The notes: generated by a model not told the origin, from the sequence alone. A stretch of 64,000 bases of DNA from Chaetoderma sp. LZ-2023a (GCA_034401795.1 CM067369.1:86251129-86315128); one strand, 5' to 3'; positions 10,877-22,430 are shown, counted from the first letter of the stretch. Translations and numbers: made by a program.

Positions 10877-11036
10877 TATCCCTTACACCCTATGATATTT
10901 CCTAAATATCGACCTTCATTCAATAACCCCAGATTTTAAAAGATAAGTTCCCTTACTGGGCAGGTAGCCAGGTGACAGTCAGCTGGATGCCGGCCCCAAC
11001 CTTGCGCATTACGCAGACTGACACTGCCTCATTCTT
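10877..11036 (+). repeat. left terminal inverted repeat of DIRS copy B
   Basis: AAATATCGACC, CTACTGGGCAGGTAG-like, AGGTGACAGTC, GGATGCCGGCCC and CGCAGACTGACACTGCCTCA follow each other as the inverse of the right repeat near 18680-18835. The outermost tens of bases are too diverged to fix the exact end. Confidence 0.85.
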
Positions 11037-11574
11037 AACTATTGGCCAAATCACATGCAGCGCTAACTTGTTCTGCTTGCTTAAGTTTTTGCTCAATTAT
11101 CATTGGAAAATTGTTTTAAGAGGTGTTGGACATGTCTGAACATCATAATCCACCTGAGACTGTTGCTGTACCAAGTTATCAGGTGAACTCTAGTACAATT
11201 TTCGTCTTAGTTACGCGGTGTTACCTATTTCTGTGACTCGGTATAGATGTCATAGGTGCCCAGAAAACTGGTAATATTATGATCTGGAGCCATAAAATAC
11301 TAATCTCTCTTTGTTTGTGTCCACAGGTTCCTGTCAGGAGGTTTGTACACATCTAAGAGGGGTTTTCCCTACGATTTCTCTATAAAATGTTAGGAAAAAA
11401 AGAGCAAGCTTGTCATTCTGCCCTCTGGTCCCTCCCCTCCCTTTATAAGTAAGTGAGTGGTGAAGAGGAGCTGTTTGTCTGTGGAGTTTTCAAGAGCAGG
11501 ACGTGGTAGTATGCCTTTGCTAAAGACGTACAATGTAGGTACTCTAGTTATGCTATGTGGCACTCTAATATTTT

Positions 11575-13695
11575 TAGCTCACCTGGCCTGAAAGGCCAAG
11601 TGAGCTAATGTCGTGGTGACCGGCCGTCGTGTGTCCGTCGTCCCTCCGTCCATCCATCCTTTTCCTTTAAAACGACTTCTTCTAAAGAACCGCTAGGACG
11701 ATTTCAATTATATTTAGCAGGAACCATCCTTAGGGCATAGGGATCCAAGTTTGTTCAAACGAAGCCGATCGATTTTTAGAAATGTCTCTAAAAATCTTTT
11801 CCGAAACCGCTTGAGGGATTGAAGGAAACCTCATGAAATACGATCCCGGGCAAGAGATCAACAAAGTTTGTTCAGGGGAACTTGAGTGGTCAAATGGTTC
11901 GGCGGCCATCTTGGTTGACCTAGTTTTAGCGAAAATGACTTCTCCAGAACCACTGAAAGGATCAGGCCAAAATTTGGCAGATGTGATTAGGGACTAAGGG
12001 CCAGTAGAGTTTCTTCAAGAGAAGTTGATCCATCAAAAAACATGGCCGCCGTACACCAATCAAAATATAGCATGTTTGGTGGCCATATTGGATTTTTTTA
12101 TTTGATGGACTTTGAGGCTGAAATTGTTTTTATATAGGTTTTTGGGTATTCTGATTTGAAATTTGCAATTTTCGAAACTCGGATAAATGGTTTAGCGGCC
12201 ATCTTGGATCATTTTCCTGCCAAAAGCTCCCATACTAAAACAATGGGAAATTGTAAATGCCATCTTTTCGAGAACTACTAGGCCGATTTCAATTATATGT
12301 AGCAGGAAGCATCCTTAAGGCATAGAGATCAAGTTTGTTCAAATGAACCCGATCGGCCATCTTGGATTTCGGCCGATTTTTAGAAATGTCTAAAAATCTC
12401 AAAAACCGTTTGAGGGATCGATTCAGAACTATGATCTAGGGTAAGAGCTGAACCAAGTTTGTTCAAGGGAACTTGATTGACCAAATGGTTCAGTGGCCAT
12501 CTTGGATGACCTAGCTTTCGCAAAAACAACTTCTTCCCCAGAACCGCTGAAGTGATCAGACCAAAATTTGTGATATGTGATAGGAACTAAGTGCCATTAA
12601 TGTTTGTTCAAGAGAAGTTAATCCATCAAAAAACATGGGCGCGGTGGGCTAATCAACATATAGTATGTTTGGCGGGCATTTAGGATTTTTTTATTTGATG
12701 GATTTTGAGGCCGAAATTGGTTTTATATAGGTTTTTGTGTATTCTGTTCTCAAATTTGCAATTTTCGAAACTGTCGGGTAAATGGTTTGGGGAACATCTT
12801 GGATCATTTTCCCGCCACAATTTCCGATACTAAAGCAATGGGAAATTTTAAATGTCTTCTCGAGAACTACTGGGTAGATTTTAATTGTATGTGGCAGGAA
12901 GTATCCTTAGGGCATAGAGATTCCATTTTGTTCAAACGAAGCCAATCGGCCACTTTGGCAGGCGGCCATCTTGGATTTCGGCTGATTTTTAGAAATGTCT
13001 TTAAAAATCATCTCCAAAACCGTTTGAGGCATCAATTCAGACCTCATGAAATATGATCTATGGTAAGAGCTGACCCAAGTTTGTTCAAGGGAACTTGATT
13101 GACTAAATGGTTCGGCGGCCATCTTGGATGACCTCGTTTTTGCAAAAAATGACTTCTTCCCCAGAACCGGTGAAGCGATCATGCTGAAATTTGTGATATA
13201 TGATTAAAGACTAAGGGCCATTAAAGTTTGTTCAAGAGAAGTTAATTCGCCAAAAGAACTGACCGCTTTAAAATGTTTTTAAAAATCTTCTCCAAAACTG
13301 CTTGGGGGATCAAGTCAAAACGCATGAAATATCATCTATGGCAAGAGCTGCACCAAGTTTGTTTCAAGGGAACTTGATTGGCCAAATGGTTTGGTGGCCA
13401 TCTTGGATAACCAAATTTTTGCCAAAATGATTCCAAAACCACAGCGGATTGGGCCGAAATTTGGGAGATATGATTAGGCATTGAGTGCCATTAAAGTTTT
13501 TTCAAGGGAAGGCGCTACGTCAGAAACATGGCTGCAGTGGACCAATCAAAATGTAGCATGTTTGGCGGCCATATTGGACTTGAAAAATGTCCACAAACTC
13601 ATTTAGAAGACTACTCCTAAACCACCCACCAACAATTTTGACAAAAATGCATAATGCTCCAGGTGAGCAATACAGGCCCCTTGGGCCTCTTGTTA
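11575..13695 (+). mobile_element. AGCTCACC stem-loop element, 3-plus core units
   Basis: The 5' end is a stem-loop: AGCTCAC pairs with GTGAGCT, with inner GGCC/GGCC pairs. GTGTCCGTCGTCCCTCCGTC follows. The core is a tandem array of units of about 590 nt, seen from ATTTCAATTATAT-like words at 11701, 12286 and 12877 (spacings 585 and 591). Each unit holds two or three copies of a GGCGGCCATCTTGGAT-like word. The 3' end is CCAGGTGAGC, the inverse of the 5' end, then AGGCCCCTTGGGCCTC. There is no coding capacity. It resembles variable-core elements described in molluscs (pearl/Helentron-type), but that link is inference. Confidence 0.85.
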
Positions 13696-14226
13696 GAAAT
13701 ATTTGTTAATATTTGCTGCCAACATTTTTTGTCATACTGTTTATCTGTATCATTATCATGCACTATTACTGTGTTCATTTACTGTTTAGTATGCTCTTGT
13801 ATTTGAGTACAATTCGTCTTACACCTGGATGTTGTTCGTCTGTTTCTATTTTGGAAATTATGACGTCATAATCAGCCATGTTATTATTATTATTAATGTC
13901 CTCCTGGAGGTAGGCTGTTCATCTTTCTCACCCATCCTGTTATGGCCTCTAGGTGAATTCTCGCTCTTTAAATGGGTTAGTTTATTTAAAAAATAATTTT
14001 TTTCTCATTGTCGTCATCTTGTCCCTTTTTTCAGAAGCCTTCTTGTGCCGGTTGTAACTGATCTATCAAGCTTATGTTTGCTCCTCACCTGTTTGTTAAA
14101 TATTCACCTTGCTGTCCATTATTAAAATGTGATGTTTGTGAACAGTGGGGGGGGGGGGGGCCCGACTTATTCTCTGAAATCTTGACGTTACAGGTGAAGG
14201 ATAAGGTGTCGTAGGAGGGGAAATGT
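13696..14226 (+). other. DIRS copy B 5' region with simple repeats
   Basis: Noncoding sequence between the stem-loop insertion and the gag-like frame. It holds a short TTATTATTATTATTAA tract near 13878 and a run of G near 14148-14160. No recognised motif. Confidence 0.5.
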
Positions 14227-15210
14227 ATGAAAAAGAGTGTAGGTGGTAAGGGTAAGAGAAAGGCCTCTGTTTCCTTGGAAATGGAGTCTTTCGGGTTAGA
14301 GATGATGGGGGAGATGAAAAAGACAAAGGATCTGGTTCCAGAGCTGCTTTGCAGCATGCTTCCTGGGCTGGGTGCTTTATTGTCTTCTTCATCTGCCCCC
14401 GGGCAGAAAATCCCCACCGCTGATTCTGGTGTCCGTCGTGGTCTGTGGTCCGAAAATGTTCCAGAACCGGTGGGGACTTCAATAGATCTTGAAAGGCCTG
14501 CCACCTTGCCAATTGGTCCTGGAGCAGGCCTAAATGATCCCGGCTGGAGGCTTGCCTCGTCAGTTGATCTTGGGCGGGGCCCGCTGGAGCCAGGTTCACG
14601 CCTGGTGAGTCCATGCCCTAGAGGTACTGCTTCCTCTTACAGTACTTTCCATGGCAAGCCTGGGTTAGCACTCTTTGCTAGCCCAGAGGCAATCTATCAT
14701 GGCCAGGAGGAAGAGGATTTTCTGCTGGGCTCACCCGTTGAAGCCATGGACATGGAAATGGACGAACGTGCACCCCTTTTCCATGGGTCTACTCCCGCAG
14801 GGATAGGCTTCACGGTTCAAGGGGTGGTCCGGGATGGAGCTGATGATCGCGGTTACTGTATACCTCGGCTTGCCGAGGATATGAAGGCGGCTGGTCTGGG
14901 CCATGGTGTGGTGAATTACACCCCACACGCTTCCATAGCACTGGCTCCTGGCTTAGTCACGGCGCAAAGCATGCCTGGTCTCTCGGGTCCGCATGTTTTC
15001 TCTGGTTTGAGGTGCTCCGTAGGGAGCACGTTCGCGCAGCACCCCCTGTGTCCCATCCACAGCTGCCCTGCAGTGGCGCCGGTCAAGTTAGAGGCTAGCC
15101 ACCGGCGCAGCGTAGGCCACGGCCATGCCCGCACCAGCCTGCAGTGGGAAAGGGCGGGGGCGCAGGCTCCTCAGCCGCTGCCAGCCAGGCAGCTGCCCGC
15201 GCACCTTTGA
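14227..15210 (+). pseudogene. DIRS copy B gag-like frame
   Basis: A 327-codon open frame beginning MKKSVGGKGKRKASVS, rich in Gly, Pro, Ser and Ala and with no enzyme motif. It lies where copy C has its gag. No CxxC box is visible, so it is probably the central and C-terminal part of gag. It could also be fused by frameshift to unrelated frames near its end, where composition becomes Pro/Arg/His-rich. Confidence 0.55.
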
Positions 15211-15339
15211 GGCGCAGGCCGCGGCGTGCGAGGATCTGGTTGTAATCGTGCCTGATGGGCCAATTTTCACAAGAACTACACCTATGCTAGAACTAGAGTC
15301 CCATTCTTGCACTGCTTATGTCCACACCTCTCCCTAGGT

Positions 15340-16990
15340 GGACCAGTGGGAGGTCAATTGACCCTCCACAAGCAGGAGTGGGAGCGGTTAACCCAGGACC
15401 GCTTAGTCTTGCGATGGCTTTCAGCTGGGTACCTTATTGCACCTGTCTCTGGTTCCTCCGATCTGGACTCAAATTCCAAGAGATCCAGATCAACAGTGGT
15501 GTATAGAGGAAGAGATAAATTCCCTCATACAAAAAGGAGCAAATCGACCGGCACAAAATTGCCCGAGCTTCTAGTCAACCGTGTTTCTAGTGACAAAAAG
15601 CAATTCTCAACCTCAAGCCATTGAACAAGTTCATAGACACACCGAGTTTCAAAATGGAAACAATCAAGATGGTGTTGGTGGGTTTGGAGAAAGGAATGTG
15701 GACAGTGTCAATAGATCTGAAGGATGCTTATTTCCACATTCCAATTACAAAGAGTTTTCGTCGGTACCTGAGATTTGCTTTTCAGGGTCGACAGTGGGAA
15801 TTCAAGGTTCTTTTGGAATTTCCACAGCTTCTTGGGGTTTCACCAGGGTGGTTCTTGCAATCACAGCATACCTCCGCAGGAGAAGCATAGCAGTCCACAC
15901 GTACATAGATGACTGGCTGTTAAAAGCACACAATCAGGAAAGTCTATCAGCAAATCTGGAGATAGTTTTGAAAACTCTCACAGACTTAGGCTGGATAATA
16001 AACTTTCAGAAATCGGAGCTGACTCCATCCCAGAAGTTTGTTTACCTGGGAATGTTCTTCGATCTAGAGATAGGATATGTTTAATCTACTCAGGAGAGAG
16101 TAGAAATACTCATCTCAGTAGTACAGTCAGTGTGCACCAGTCGTCATGTACTGGCATGGGTTTACTTGAGAATGCTGGGGTTGATGGTTTCTCTGGAACC
16201 AGTCATTCCACAGGCAGCCTTGTGCAGGTGGCCTATCCAGTGGTTTCTCATGACACAGTGGACCGAGAGGACAGGCTCCCTGGACTCAGAGGTGTCAGTG
16301 TTGGAACCGCTTATTCAGCGCCTTCAATGGTGGATGAAAAGAGAGAATCTCCTGGCGGCTGGAAAAAGCCACAGTATCAGGGCTTTGGAATCTGGATTAG
16401 TCACAAGAACATATAAATCTACTGGAATTATGAGCAGTAGTACTGGGCCTGGAACATTTCTTAAAGAAAGTTCAGGGCAAGATTGTTCTAGTTCGATCAG
16501 ACAACTTAACAATAGTGACTTACATAGACCGCCATGGCAGACGAAGTTGCCCAGTCTCTGTATGATGACTTGGAAACTGCTTTACTGGTGCCTAGATCAT
16601 ATGATCGCCTTGAAGGCAGTTCACATTCCTAGAAGGCTAAATCTGTTAGCAGACTCATTGAGCCGAAGGATGAGTGTTTTTCCCACGGAATGGCAACTAA
16701 ATCAATGTGTGGCGGATTGTCTGTTCGACCACTGGGGGAAACCCAACATAGATTTGTTCGCAATGAAGAAGAGTGCGATGAGGACGACGTACGTCTCTCC
16801 GATTCCAGATCCAAGCGCTTCGCAACAGATGAGTTAGCTATCAGTTGGGAGGGAATGTATGCATACGCATTACCACCAGCAATCCTGATTCCAAAGGTTC
16901 TTCAGAAAATCAGGCAGGAGGAGTGCCAGGTGTTTCTGATCACCCCAAATTGTCCAAGCCGATCATGGCACACGGATTTGCTGTACCTTC
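15340..16990 (+). pseudogene. DIRS copy B reverse transcriptase/RNase H/methyltransferase-like
   Basis: The RT starts near QEWERLTQDRLVLRWLSAGY. It continues in shifting frames through SIDLKDAYFHIPI (about 15709-15747), then YIDDWLLKAHN (about 15904) and KSELTPSQKFVYLGMFF. RNase H is marked by NLLADSLSRR (about 16639-16668). The segment IDLFAMKKSA and YVSPIPDPSA (about 16750-16820), then YAYALPPAILIPK, corresponds to the Dam-like methyltransferase part. At least three frame changes and a stop near 16082 make it inactive. The RT active site itself is still YIDD. Confidence 0.85.
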
Positions 16991-17005
16991 TGACTGCGTG
17001 GATGT

Positions 17006-17995
17006 TTGGAATCTAAAATTAAGGAGGGCTTTTCTGAGCAAGCAGCCATGTTTATGGCAAAAGCCGGAGGGGGGGTTTCAACCTCCAGAGCATATAACTA
17101 TAAAATCAATAGATCTGCAGAACGGTGCTCAAACAGAGATGTTAAGCCAATGGATGCATCTATTCAGGTAGTAGCCGATTTCCTCTGTCATCTGTATAAT
17201 GCCTATAGCCTCAAGCCTAACTCTATTGCTGGCTACAAGTCAGCTTTAATGTCAGATATCTCTTGCTTGGCTGATATGGGAAGTGACGAAGTCTGTTCAT
17301 TGAACACTTTAATAATAAAAGGCATGGGTAATCTAAGACCGAGAAATCCTCAAGTGATTCCGTCTTTCAGTTTATCTCTAGTGCTTCAAGTTCTAGTTGA
17401 TAAACCCTTTGAACCACTAAGCTCCATTTCTATGAAAATGTTGATGCTTAAAACTGTGTTTTTAATTGCTGCGAAATTCACGCTTTATCCGCCGAGGCAG
17501 ACCGTTATGTGGTTACAGGGGAAAGCCTTATGCTTCTACCTAGGATTAATTTCATGGCTAAAAACCAGTCTGAAATATCCAGGTCAACCAATTATTTTAC
17601 CAGCTTTGACTAAGTATGATCCTAATTCAAAAGCGTGGTGTCCAGTCTGCGCATTAAACAGGTATAAACAACATACACAGGAATGGCGGACGGACCCATC
17701 CTCGTTATGGTTGTCTTATATTGAACCCCATAGCAGGGCTCCAAAAGACACTATATCTAGGCTGATTGTGGAATGTATTCAATTTTGCCACAAATCCGCC
17801 ACTGGTAAACAGGTTGATTTAGCCAAGGCTGACAGTGTCCGTGGTGTAGTGGCGGCCACCGCCCTGTTTGACGGGGTGCTGGTGGATGACATTATGTCGG
17901 TAGCTCAGTGGCACTGTGAGTCAAGTTTTACCGACCATTACCACTGTGATACCACTAATCCTCTTTCAAAAGATGATCAGGTGTATATATTGTAG
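17006..17995 (+). pseudogene. DIRS copy B tyrosine recombinase, Arg box lost
   Basis: The frame is open for 329 codons. It includes the SAM-like N-terminal domain (FSEQAAMFMAKAGG, YNYKINR), SLVLQVLVDKPFEPL, YPGQPIILP, WCPVCALNRYKQHT, SVRGVVAA and AQWHCESSFTDHYHC, where the probable nucleophile Tyr is retained. The stretch equivalent to the first catalytic Arg (SARWRSEIHALS in C) is missing. After VFLIAA the sequence passes straight to KFTLYPPRQ, through a deletion and a local frame change of about 25 residues (about 17474-17560). So it is open but catalytically dead. Confidence 0.85.
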
Positions 17996-18530
17996 ATAAG
18001 TTGCACTTGCTGTCTCCAGAGAGCACGGTTTAATTATGGCAACAACCGCATAATCGTGTATCATTTTTTTCCTTCACTGAAGTGGGCTGGATGGATACAG
18101 CTTACATGCATAAGGTCAGTACTGCCTTTTGTTGTTACATAATTTATTGTCACGATGTATTACCCTTTTTCAATGAAACGGTAATGGTACCTGTGTCATG
18201 TGGTTCATTTACTGAGAGAGTATCCCAAAATGAAGCCTTTCATTTCGTGTCCTGTAGTACTTAGCACCAGTACTTCGAGAGCGTATGGGACATTGAGGTT
18301 ATAGCCTCTCCTTTCCCAAAATGAGGGGTGGAATCGCATTTGACATACAGTCATTACTCTCACCATCGGTTTGTGTTATCCGATGTTCAAATCATTGTCT
18401 GATTATGTGTGTCACACAATTTCAGATGTTAGTGCTTCATGCGCAAAAACGTGCAAGGGATGAGCTGGTCTTTGACCTCACCTTCCTCCCGCCAAATTCA
18501 CTGATGAATTCTGGCAATATCATAGGAGTG
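17996..18530 (+). other. DIRS copy B 3' noncoding region
   Basis: Between the recombinase stop and the internal complementary region. The short open frame ending at 18540 has a TTTCAG before it and a GTAAGT after it, but the same position in A and C is element UTR. I read it as UTR and not as a host exon. Confidence 0.6.
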
Positions 18531-18640
18531 TTAGGGAGGTAAGTATATCTCTTGAAGTGAAATAAACGAAATCACAGATTTCTTTTTTCACGAGAGAGTA
18601 GTTATACTTACCTCCCTAACACGGACCCGGCCACTCCGCC
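18531..18640 (+). repeat. internal complementary region of DIRS copy B
   Basis: GTGTTAGGGAGGTAAGTATA begins the half complementary to the left end. TTTCACGAGAGAGTAGTTAT and TACCTCCCTAACAC form the half complementary to the right end at 18831-18890. The layout is the same as in copies A and C, with unrelated sequence. Confidence 0.85.
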
Positions 18641-18679
18641 CCACAGAGGCTCGGTCTTCAGGCTTGTAAGTTGCCAATA

Positions 18680-18890
18680 GTCAAGCTGAGGCAGTGTCAG
18701 TCTGCGCATGCGCGAGGTTTGGGCCGGCATCCGGCAGACTGTCACCTGTCTACCTGCCCAGTAGGGGCAGCTTTCTTTTTAAATCGGGTTGTTGAGTGGA
18801 GGTCGATATTAAGGAAATGTCATTGAGTGTTAGGGACGTAAGTATAACTACTCTCTCGTGAAAAAAGAAATCTGATTTCGTTCATTTTCA
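18680..18890 (+). repeat. right terminal inverted repeat of DIRS copy B
   Basis: The inner part (GAGGCAGTGTCAGTCTGCGC to GAGGTCGATATTAAGG) is the inverse of 10877-11036. The outer part GTGTTAGGGACGTAAGTATA to GAAAAAAGAAATCTGATTT matches the internal complementary region. Confidence 0.85.
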
Positions 18891-19039
18891 GGGATTTGTC
18901 AGTGAAAGTGTTAACTATTTACTGGTCAAGATTGGTCAAGAAAATGGACACTACTTTTTAAGATTTAGGGAATCATGGTGATTTTCTTACAAATTATACA
19001 TTAGGAATAGCTCATTATAGTTTAGTTATTACATTGCAG

Positions 19040-19140
19040 TTGGTGCTTGAAGCAGAACACTTGGTGCAGGAGTTGAGCGTTGTATTAAAAACTGATGAGC
19101 AGGTTACCACAGTAACACAGGCCAAGAAAAAGATTAGACG
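19040..19140 (+). CDS. HEATR1: HEATR1 exon w4
   Basis: 101 nt (residues 178-211), starts in phase 0 and ends with two bases of an Arg codon. Acceptor CATTGCAG, donor GTGAGC. It encodes LVLEAEHLVQELSVVLKT and ends QAKKKIRR, a basic tail continued by the next exon. It lies only about 150 nt after the right end of DIRS copy B. Confidence 0.88.
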
Positions 19141-19811
19141 GTGAGCTCAAGTAGTTTAAAGTCTTATAATTGAGGCCGTCGATAAAAAAATTGTGTTTCC
19201 TGCAAACCGGGTGGGGGAAAAAGACTTCAGGAGGGGGGAGGGAATTTTTTTTTCCGTTATTAAATTATTTTGAAAAGGTAATAAATATTTGCTGTTCAGA
19301 TATTTTCCTATATGTCCATTAAATATGGTTGTAATTGCCAAATTTGTCATGTTTTTCATGTCACGATTAGCAAAAGGGATTCACATGGCATACAAATGGC
19401 CTTAAAAACATTGCAATATGTAAAAATTGACTAATGTATCGATGTTTTAACATTTATGCTGGGTAGAAAAGTATTTTTTCTAAATTCCTGGTATGGCAAA
19501 AAAAAAGAAAAATTTCACCCTAGAGATTTACAGAAAACGAAACTATTTTTTATTTTGGCCCTGGTATCAACTGCATCTGCTCTGATACATTCACTGTCAT
19601 GACTACAGCAATACCCCAAATCCTCATCAATAAATAAGCAATGACACGGTACTTAAGCATACTCAAATGGCAGCCATCGTCATCACTGACTGAGTTTATA
19701 TCGGTTGCTAGGGTAACCAGAGACACAAGAGCAGCCACAGCTTATGTCTTTTTGCCAAATAAAAATGGAAAATTTTAGCATGCATTGTGTTATCCGTGAC
19801 ATTGATAACTT
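19141..19811. other. intron sequence, no gene seen
   Basis: AT-rich. The stretch 19557-19640 (TATCAACTGC, ACTGTCATGACTACAGCAAT) is a repeat. It recurs near 38298, where a MITE interrupts it. Nothing else recognised. Confidence 0.5.
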
Positions 19812-19815
19812 GAAT

Positions 19816-20144
19816 GGTTGAATCCAGTTTTAGCTACGCCCTGCCCATCTTTAGCTAAGTTCCACCCATGCTTTGCTTGTTTTGAGATCAATCGATCCCT
19901 GCATTCCCTGAGTCTCAATTTCCAGAAAACTATACAGGTGAGCTATTGAATATTTTGAAACTAATTTTACTGGGTGCTGTTGCTGCCCATGTTTATTAAA
20001 ATATAGTAGACTTGACGAACTATTAAGCGTTTATGACGGATACAATCACATCTTTCATGATGTAATTGATTATGATGTCAGTCTACATTTGACAAAGTTG
20101 ATTGTAGCATCATATGATTGACAGAGAGACAGGATTCCTCTATT
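19816..20144 (+). mobile_element. CCCGCCC-type MITE
   Basis: Starts GAATCCAGTTTTAGCTACGC and ends AGGATTCCTCTATT. The right palindrome arm is deleted, so only one arm (ATTTTGAAACTAATTTTACT) remains. Confidence 0.8.
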
Positions 20145-20437
20145 CTTTTGTTTTTCGCCCAAAATTCTTATCATTTTCGATCCAGATACTGTCCTTTCTG
20201 ACTCTCTGTCATGTTTCCCATGTCATAATTTGTTTGCATTTTAAATTTATAATTCCATGCTTTGTACAGAAATGTTGCACACATTTCCAAGATAAATCTT
20301 TTATAGTTATCATGTTTCTGGTTAAAACACGCATTTGGGACATGTCACCAGTAAATGGTTAAAATTTGATTTATAATTTGCATGTGATTGTCTTTCAGAG
20401 TAACATAACAGAATGTTAATAAACTTGTTTGTGGGCT

Positions 20438-20836
20438 AATGGACCTTTCCAGTGTGACTGATGCCCTGCCCATCCCTAGTTAAACTCCACCCACACCTTT
20501 CTCGTATTGGGATCAATCGATCCACGGATGCCCTAACTATTAATTTACAGAAAACTATACAGACATGTAAGCTGATGAATACTTTGAAACTAATTTAACT
20601 GGGTGCTGTTGTTTTTAAGGCAGAAACAGCTTTGCCTAGTGAAATTAGTTTCAAAATAATCGACAATCTTTATTAAATAGCAAAGGCATACAATTAGTAC
20701 AACGTGTCGGACTATTAAGCATTTAAGATGGACTAAGTCGAGTCATTCATGCTATAAATGATTATGGCATCATCCTACATGTCACGTATTTGATTATGAT
20801 GTCATATGATGGATGGATAAACTGGAAAGGCCTTTA
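20438..20836 (+). mobile_element. CCCGCCC-type MITE
   Basis: Both ends are present: AATGGACCTTTCCAG at the left and CTGGAAAGGCCTTTA at the right. The central palindrome is intact but diverged. Confidence 0.8.
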
Positions 20837-21200
20837 TTTAATTTTTTGAGATTTTTATGTATTTAAACTCTGTGTATATTCCATTTTTCACACATTTATG
20901 TGCGAACACTTGTCAAAACAAGACCAATCCAAAATATCCATAGATGTAGAAGTTGATCTGATCAGGATCCAGTTTCTTTTATACAGATAATGACCAAAGT
21001 CTGGAAATCCTCTTGCATGGCAAGTTTCTTCGTTGTGTTAAAATTTGAGCCAAACCGGATCAGTATTTTTTAGATACAGCTCTGGTCAGACAGACACAGA
21101 CAGGCAGGCAGGCAGCAGGCAGGCAAGCAGGTAGACCAGAAGGCAATACCTTCTTCCCCGTACGGGATGGTAATAAATAAAGTTGGTGCTTCTCTTACAG
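20837..21200. other. intron sequence with CAGGCAGG simple repeat
   Basis: Contains CAGACAGACACAGACAGGCA followed by GGCAGGCAGCAGGCAGGCAA near 21075-21130. It resembles a low-copy repeat ending in GACA tracts, as near 44740 and 57785. No exon. Confidence 0.6.
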
Positions 21201-21374
21201 AAAGTCTGCCATGGCCTCTACTCCAAACATATCACCCGAGAAAAAGGATGAGTTGGTATCACTAGAAAGCTCTTCCTGGCATCGTGTCACTGTTATCCTA
21301 GAGGTGATCCAGACTAAGAAGAAGCTGCTGCATCTTATCAAGCTGGTGCCTGTTTGCTTTAGGTTGCTAGCTAA
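21201..21374 (+). CDS. HEATR1: HEATR1 exon w5
   Basis: 174 nt (residues 211-269), phase 2 at both introns. Acceptor CTCTTACAG, donor GTGAGT. It begins KSAMASTPN and a Ser/Lys/Glu-rich linker, then SSWHRVTVILEVIQTKKKL and a hydrophobic helix ending CFRLLAK. The WHRVT...KKKL block is a good match to HEATR1. The 11.2-kb intron that follows contains DIRS copy C. Confidence 0.92.
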
Positions 21375-21390
21375 GTGAGTACATATGTTA

Positions 21391-21631
21391 TTAACTATTT
21401 ATCCCTAGAATTTGTTCAAGAAAATTTCAGTTTTCTCATAGAAAATGTCCATTTGCAGACCAAGAAAAGACTATTTTCGAACATTTATCACTGGAATGAC
21501 TGGCTCTGTTATCAAGCCAGTGATTCCAGTAGTACATTTTCCAAAATAGTGTTTTCTTGGTCTGAAAATGAACATTTCTCAAGACCACTGCAGAAGCCAT
21601 TTTTAGCTGATATGAGTGTTAATAGCTTAAG
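21391..21631 (+). mobile_element. TTAACCCTTTA family copy
   Basis: TTAACTATTTATCCC to GTGTTAATAGCTTAA, with a clear inverted core around GGCTCTGTTATCAAGCC. It starts 17 nt inside the intron, next to the donor of w5. Confidence 0.75.
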
Positions 21632-21679
21632 CATGTAGAGGGTGACCTAGTTTGTAAAGGATCAATACACTGGGTTTTG

Positions 21680-21845
21680 ATCTCTTCACCAAAGCAACGG
21701 ACACACATAGGTACCTACATTACTCATCTGGACACCCGGAAAGTACTAAGAAATGTATGCCATACGAAGAACATTCCAAGGAAACTATTGTCCACTGCAC
21801 AAATAGACGATACCCTCATAGATACATACAATCGAACATTCACAC
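21680..21845 (+). pseudogene. Penelope-like element remnant (RT C-terminal region)
   Basis: One open frame reads FDLFTKATDTHRYLHYSS then GHPESTKKCMPYEEHS. This matches the conserved block just after the RT of Penelope-like elements (FTKPTDTHQYLH, H..H.K..IPYSQ). The frame then decays. Only about 55 codons remain and no GIY-YIG domain follows here. Confidence 0.75.
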
Positions 21846-22430
21846 AAGAACAATAGATCTACACTCCTAAAACCTAAGGAGAAAAATGAAAAGAAAATGG
21901 CAACACATTTCATTCATCTGCGATTTAACTCCATATTGCTGCTTCATCAAGAAAGCAATTCTTAAAGGAACTGAAAAGGGAAATAACAAATGATTTTTAT
22001 TGGTAATCTCATACAATATTAAATAAACTACCATCGGTAAAAATGGAAATGAATCGGGATTATTTGACAAAAAGCACTTACTAAATCTTAGGAGAGCTTA
22101 ACTTGGAACCAATTAGTGGCCAAACTGGTGCTTCGTGCTCTACCGTATGTCAACTGTGTGTGCAGGTATACCGCATAGGCCTACATGAATATAATAAAAG
22201 CGTACCTGAATATAGTTTTGTAAGCGGTATGAATAGTATTCTCTCTCTATGGTGCCGATGTAAAGCGATTAACTGATCCTTTTGAAAATGTTATATCTGA
22301 AAGTAACTTTTTCTGGTAGAAGCAACAAGTTTGGGTCAAAATGATTTCAAAATACACTGCTGGTATCCAAGGTCACAATATGATGCCTACTGAATAGTTT
22401 GACATTCATGTGACTGAATGTAGACCCTTT

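Larger units (their letters stand above)
10870..18890 (+). mobile_element. DIRS retrotransposon copy B (second family, decayed)
   Basis: The left terminal inverted repeat (10877-11036) matches the reverse complement of 18680-18835. An internal complementary region lies at 18531-18640 and the right end near 18890. Inside are a gag-like frame, RT/RNase H, a methyltransferase-like segment and a nearly open tyrosine recombinase. It is clearly diverged from copies A and C and has different terminal sequences, so it is another DIRS family. A 2.1-kb stem-loop element (11575-13695) is inserted near its 5' side. Without that insert it is about 5.9 kb, a normal DIRS size. It is sense to HEATR1 and fills intron w3-w4. 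Confidence 0.88.

Noticed and set aside
14085-14614. Two overlapping minus-strand frames of 139 and 172 codons
   Set aside because: Antisense to the DIRS B gag-like frame; Pro/Ser-rich with no recognisable domain.
18426-18540. Possible HEATR1 exon with TTTCAG before and GTAAGT after
   Set aside because: It lies inside DIRS copy B just before its internal complementary region, corresponds to UTR in copies A and C, and is not needed for phase continuity between w3 and w4.
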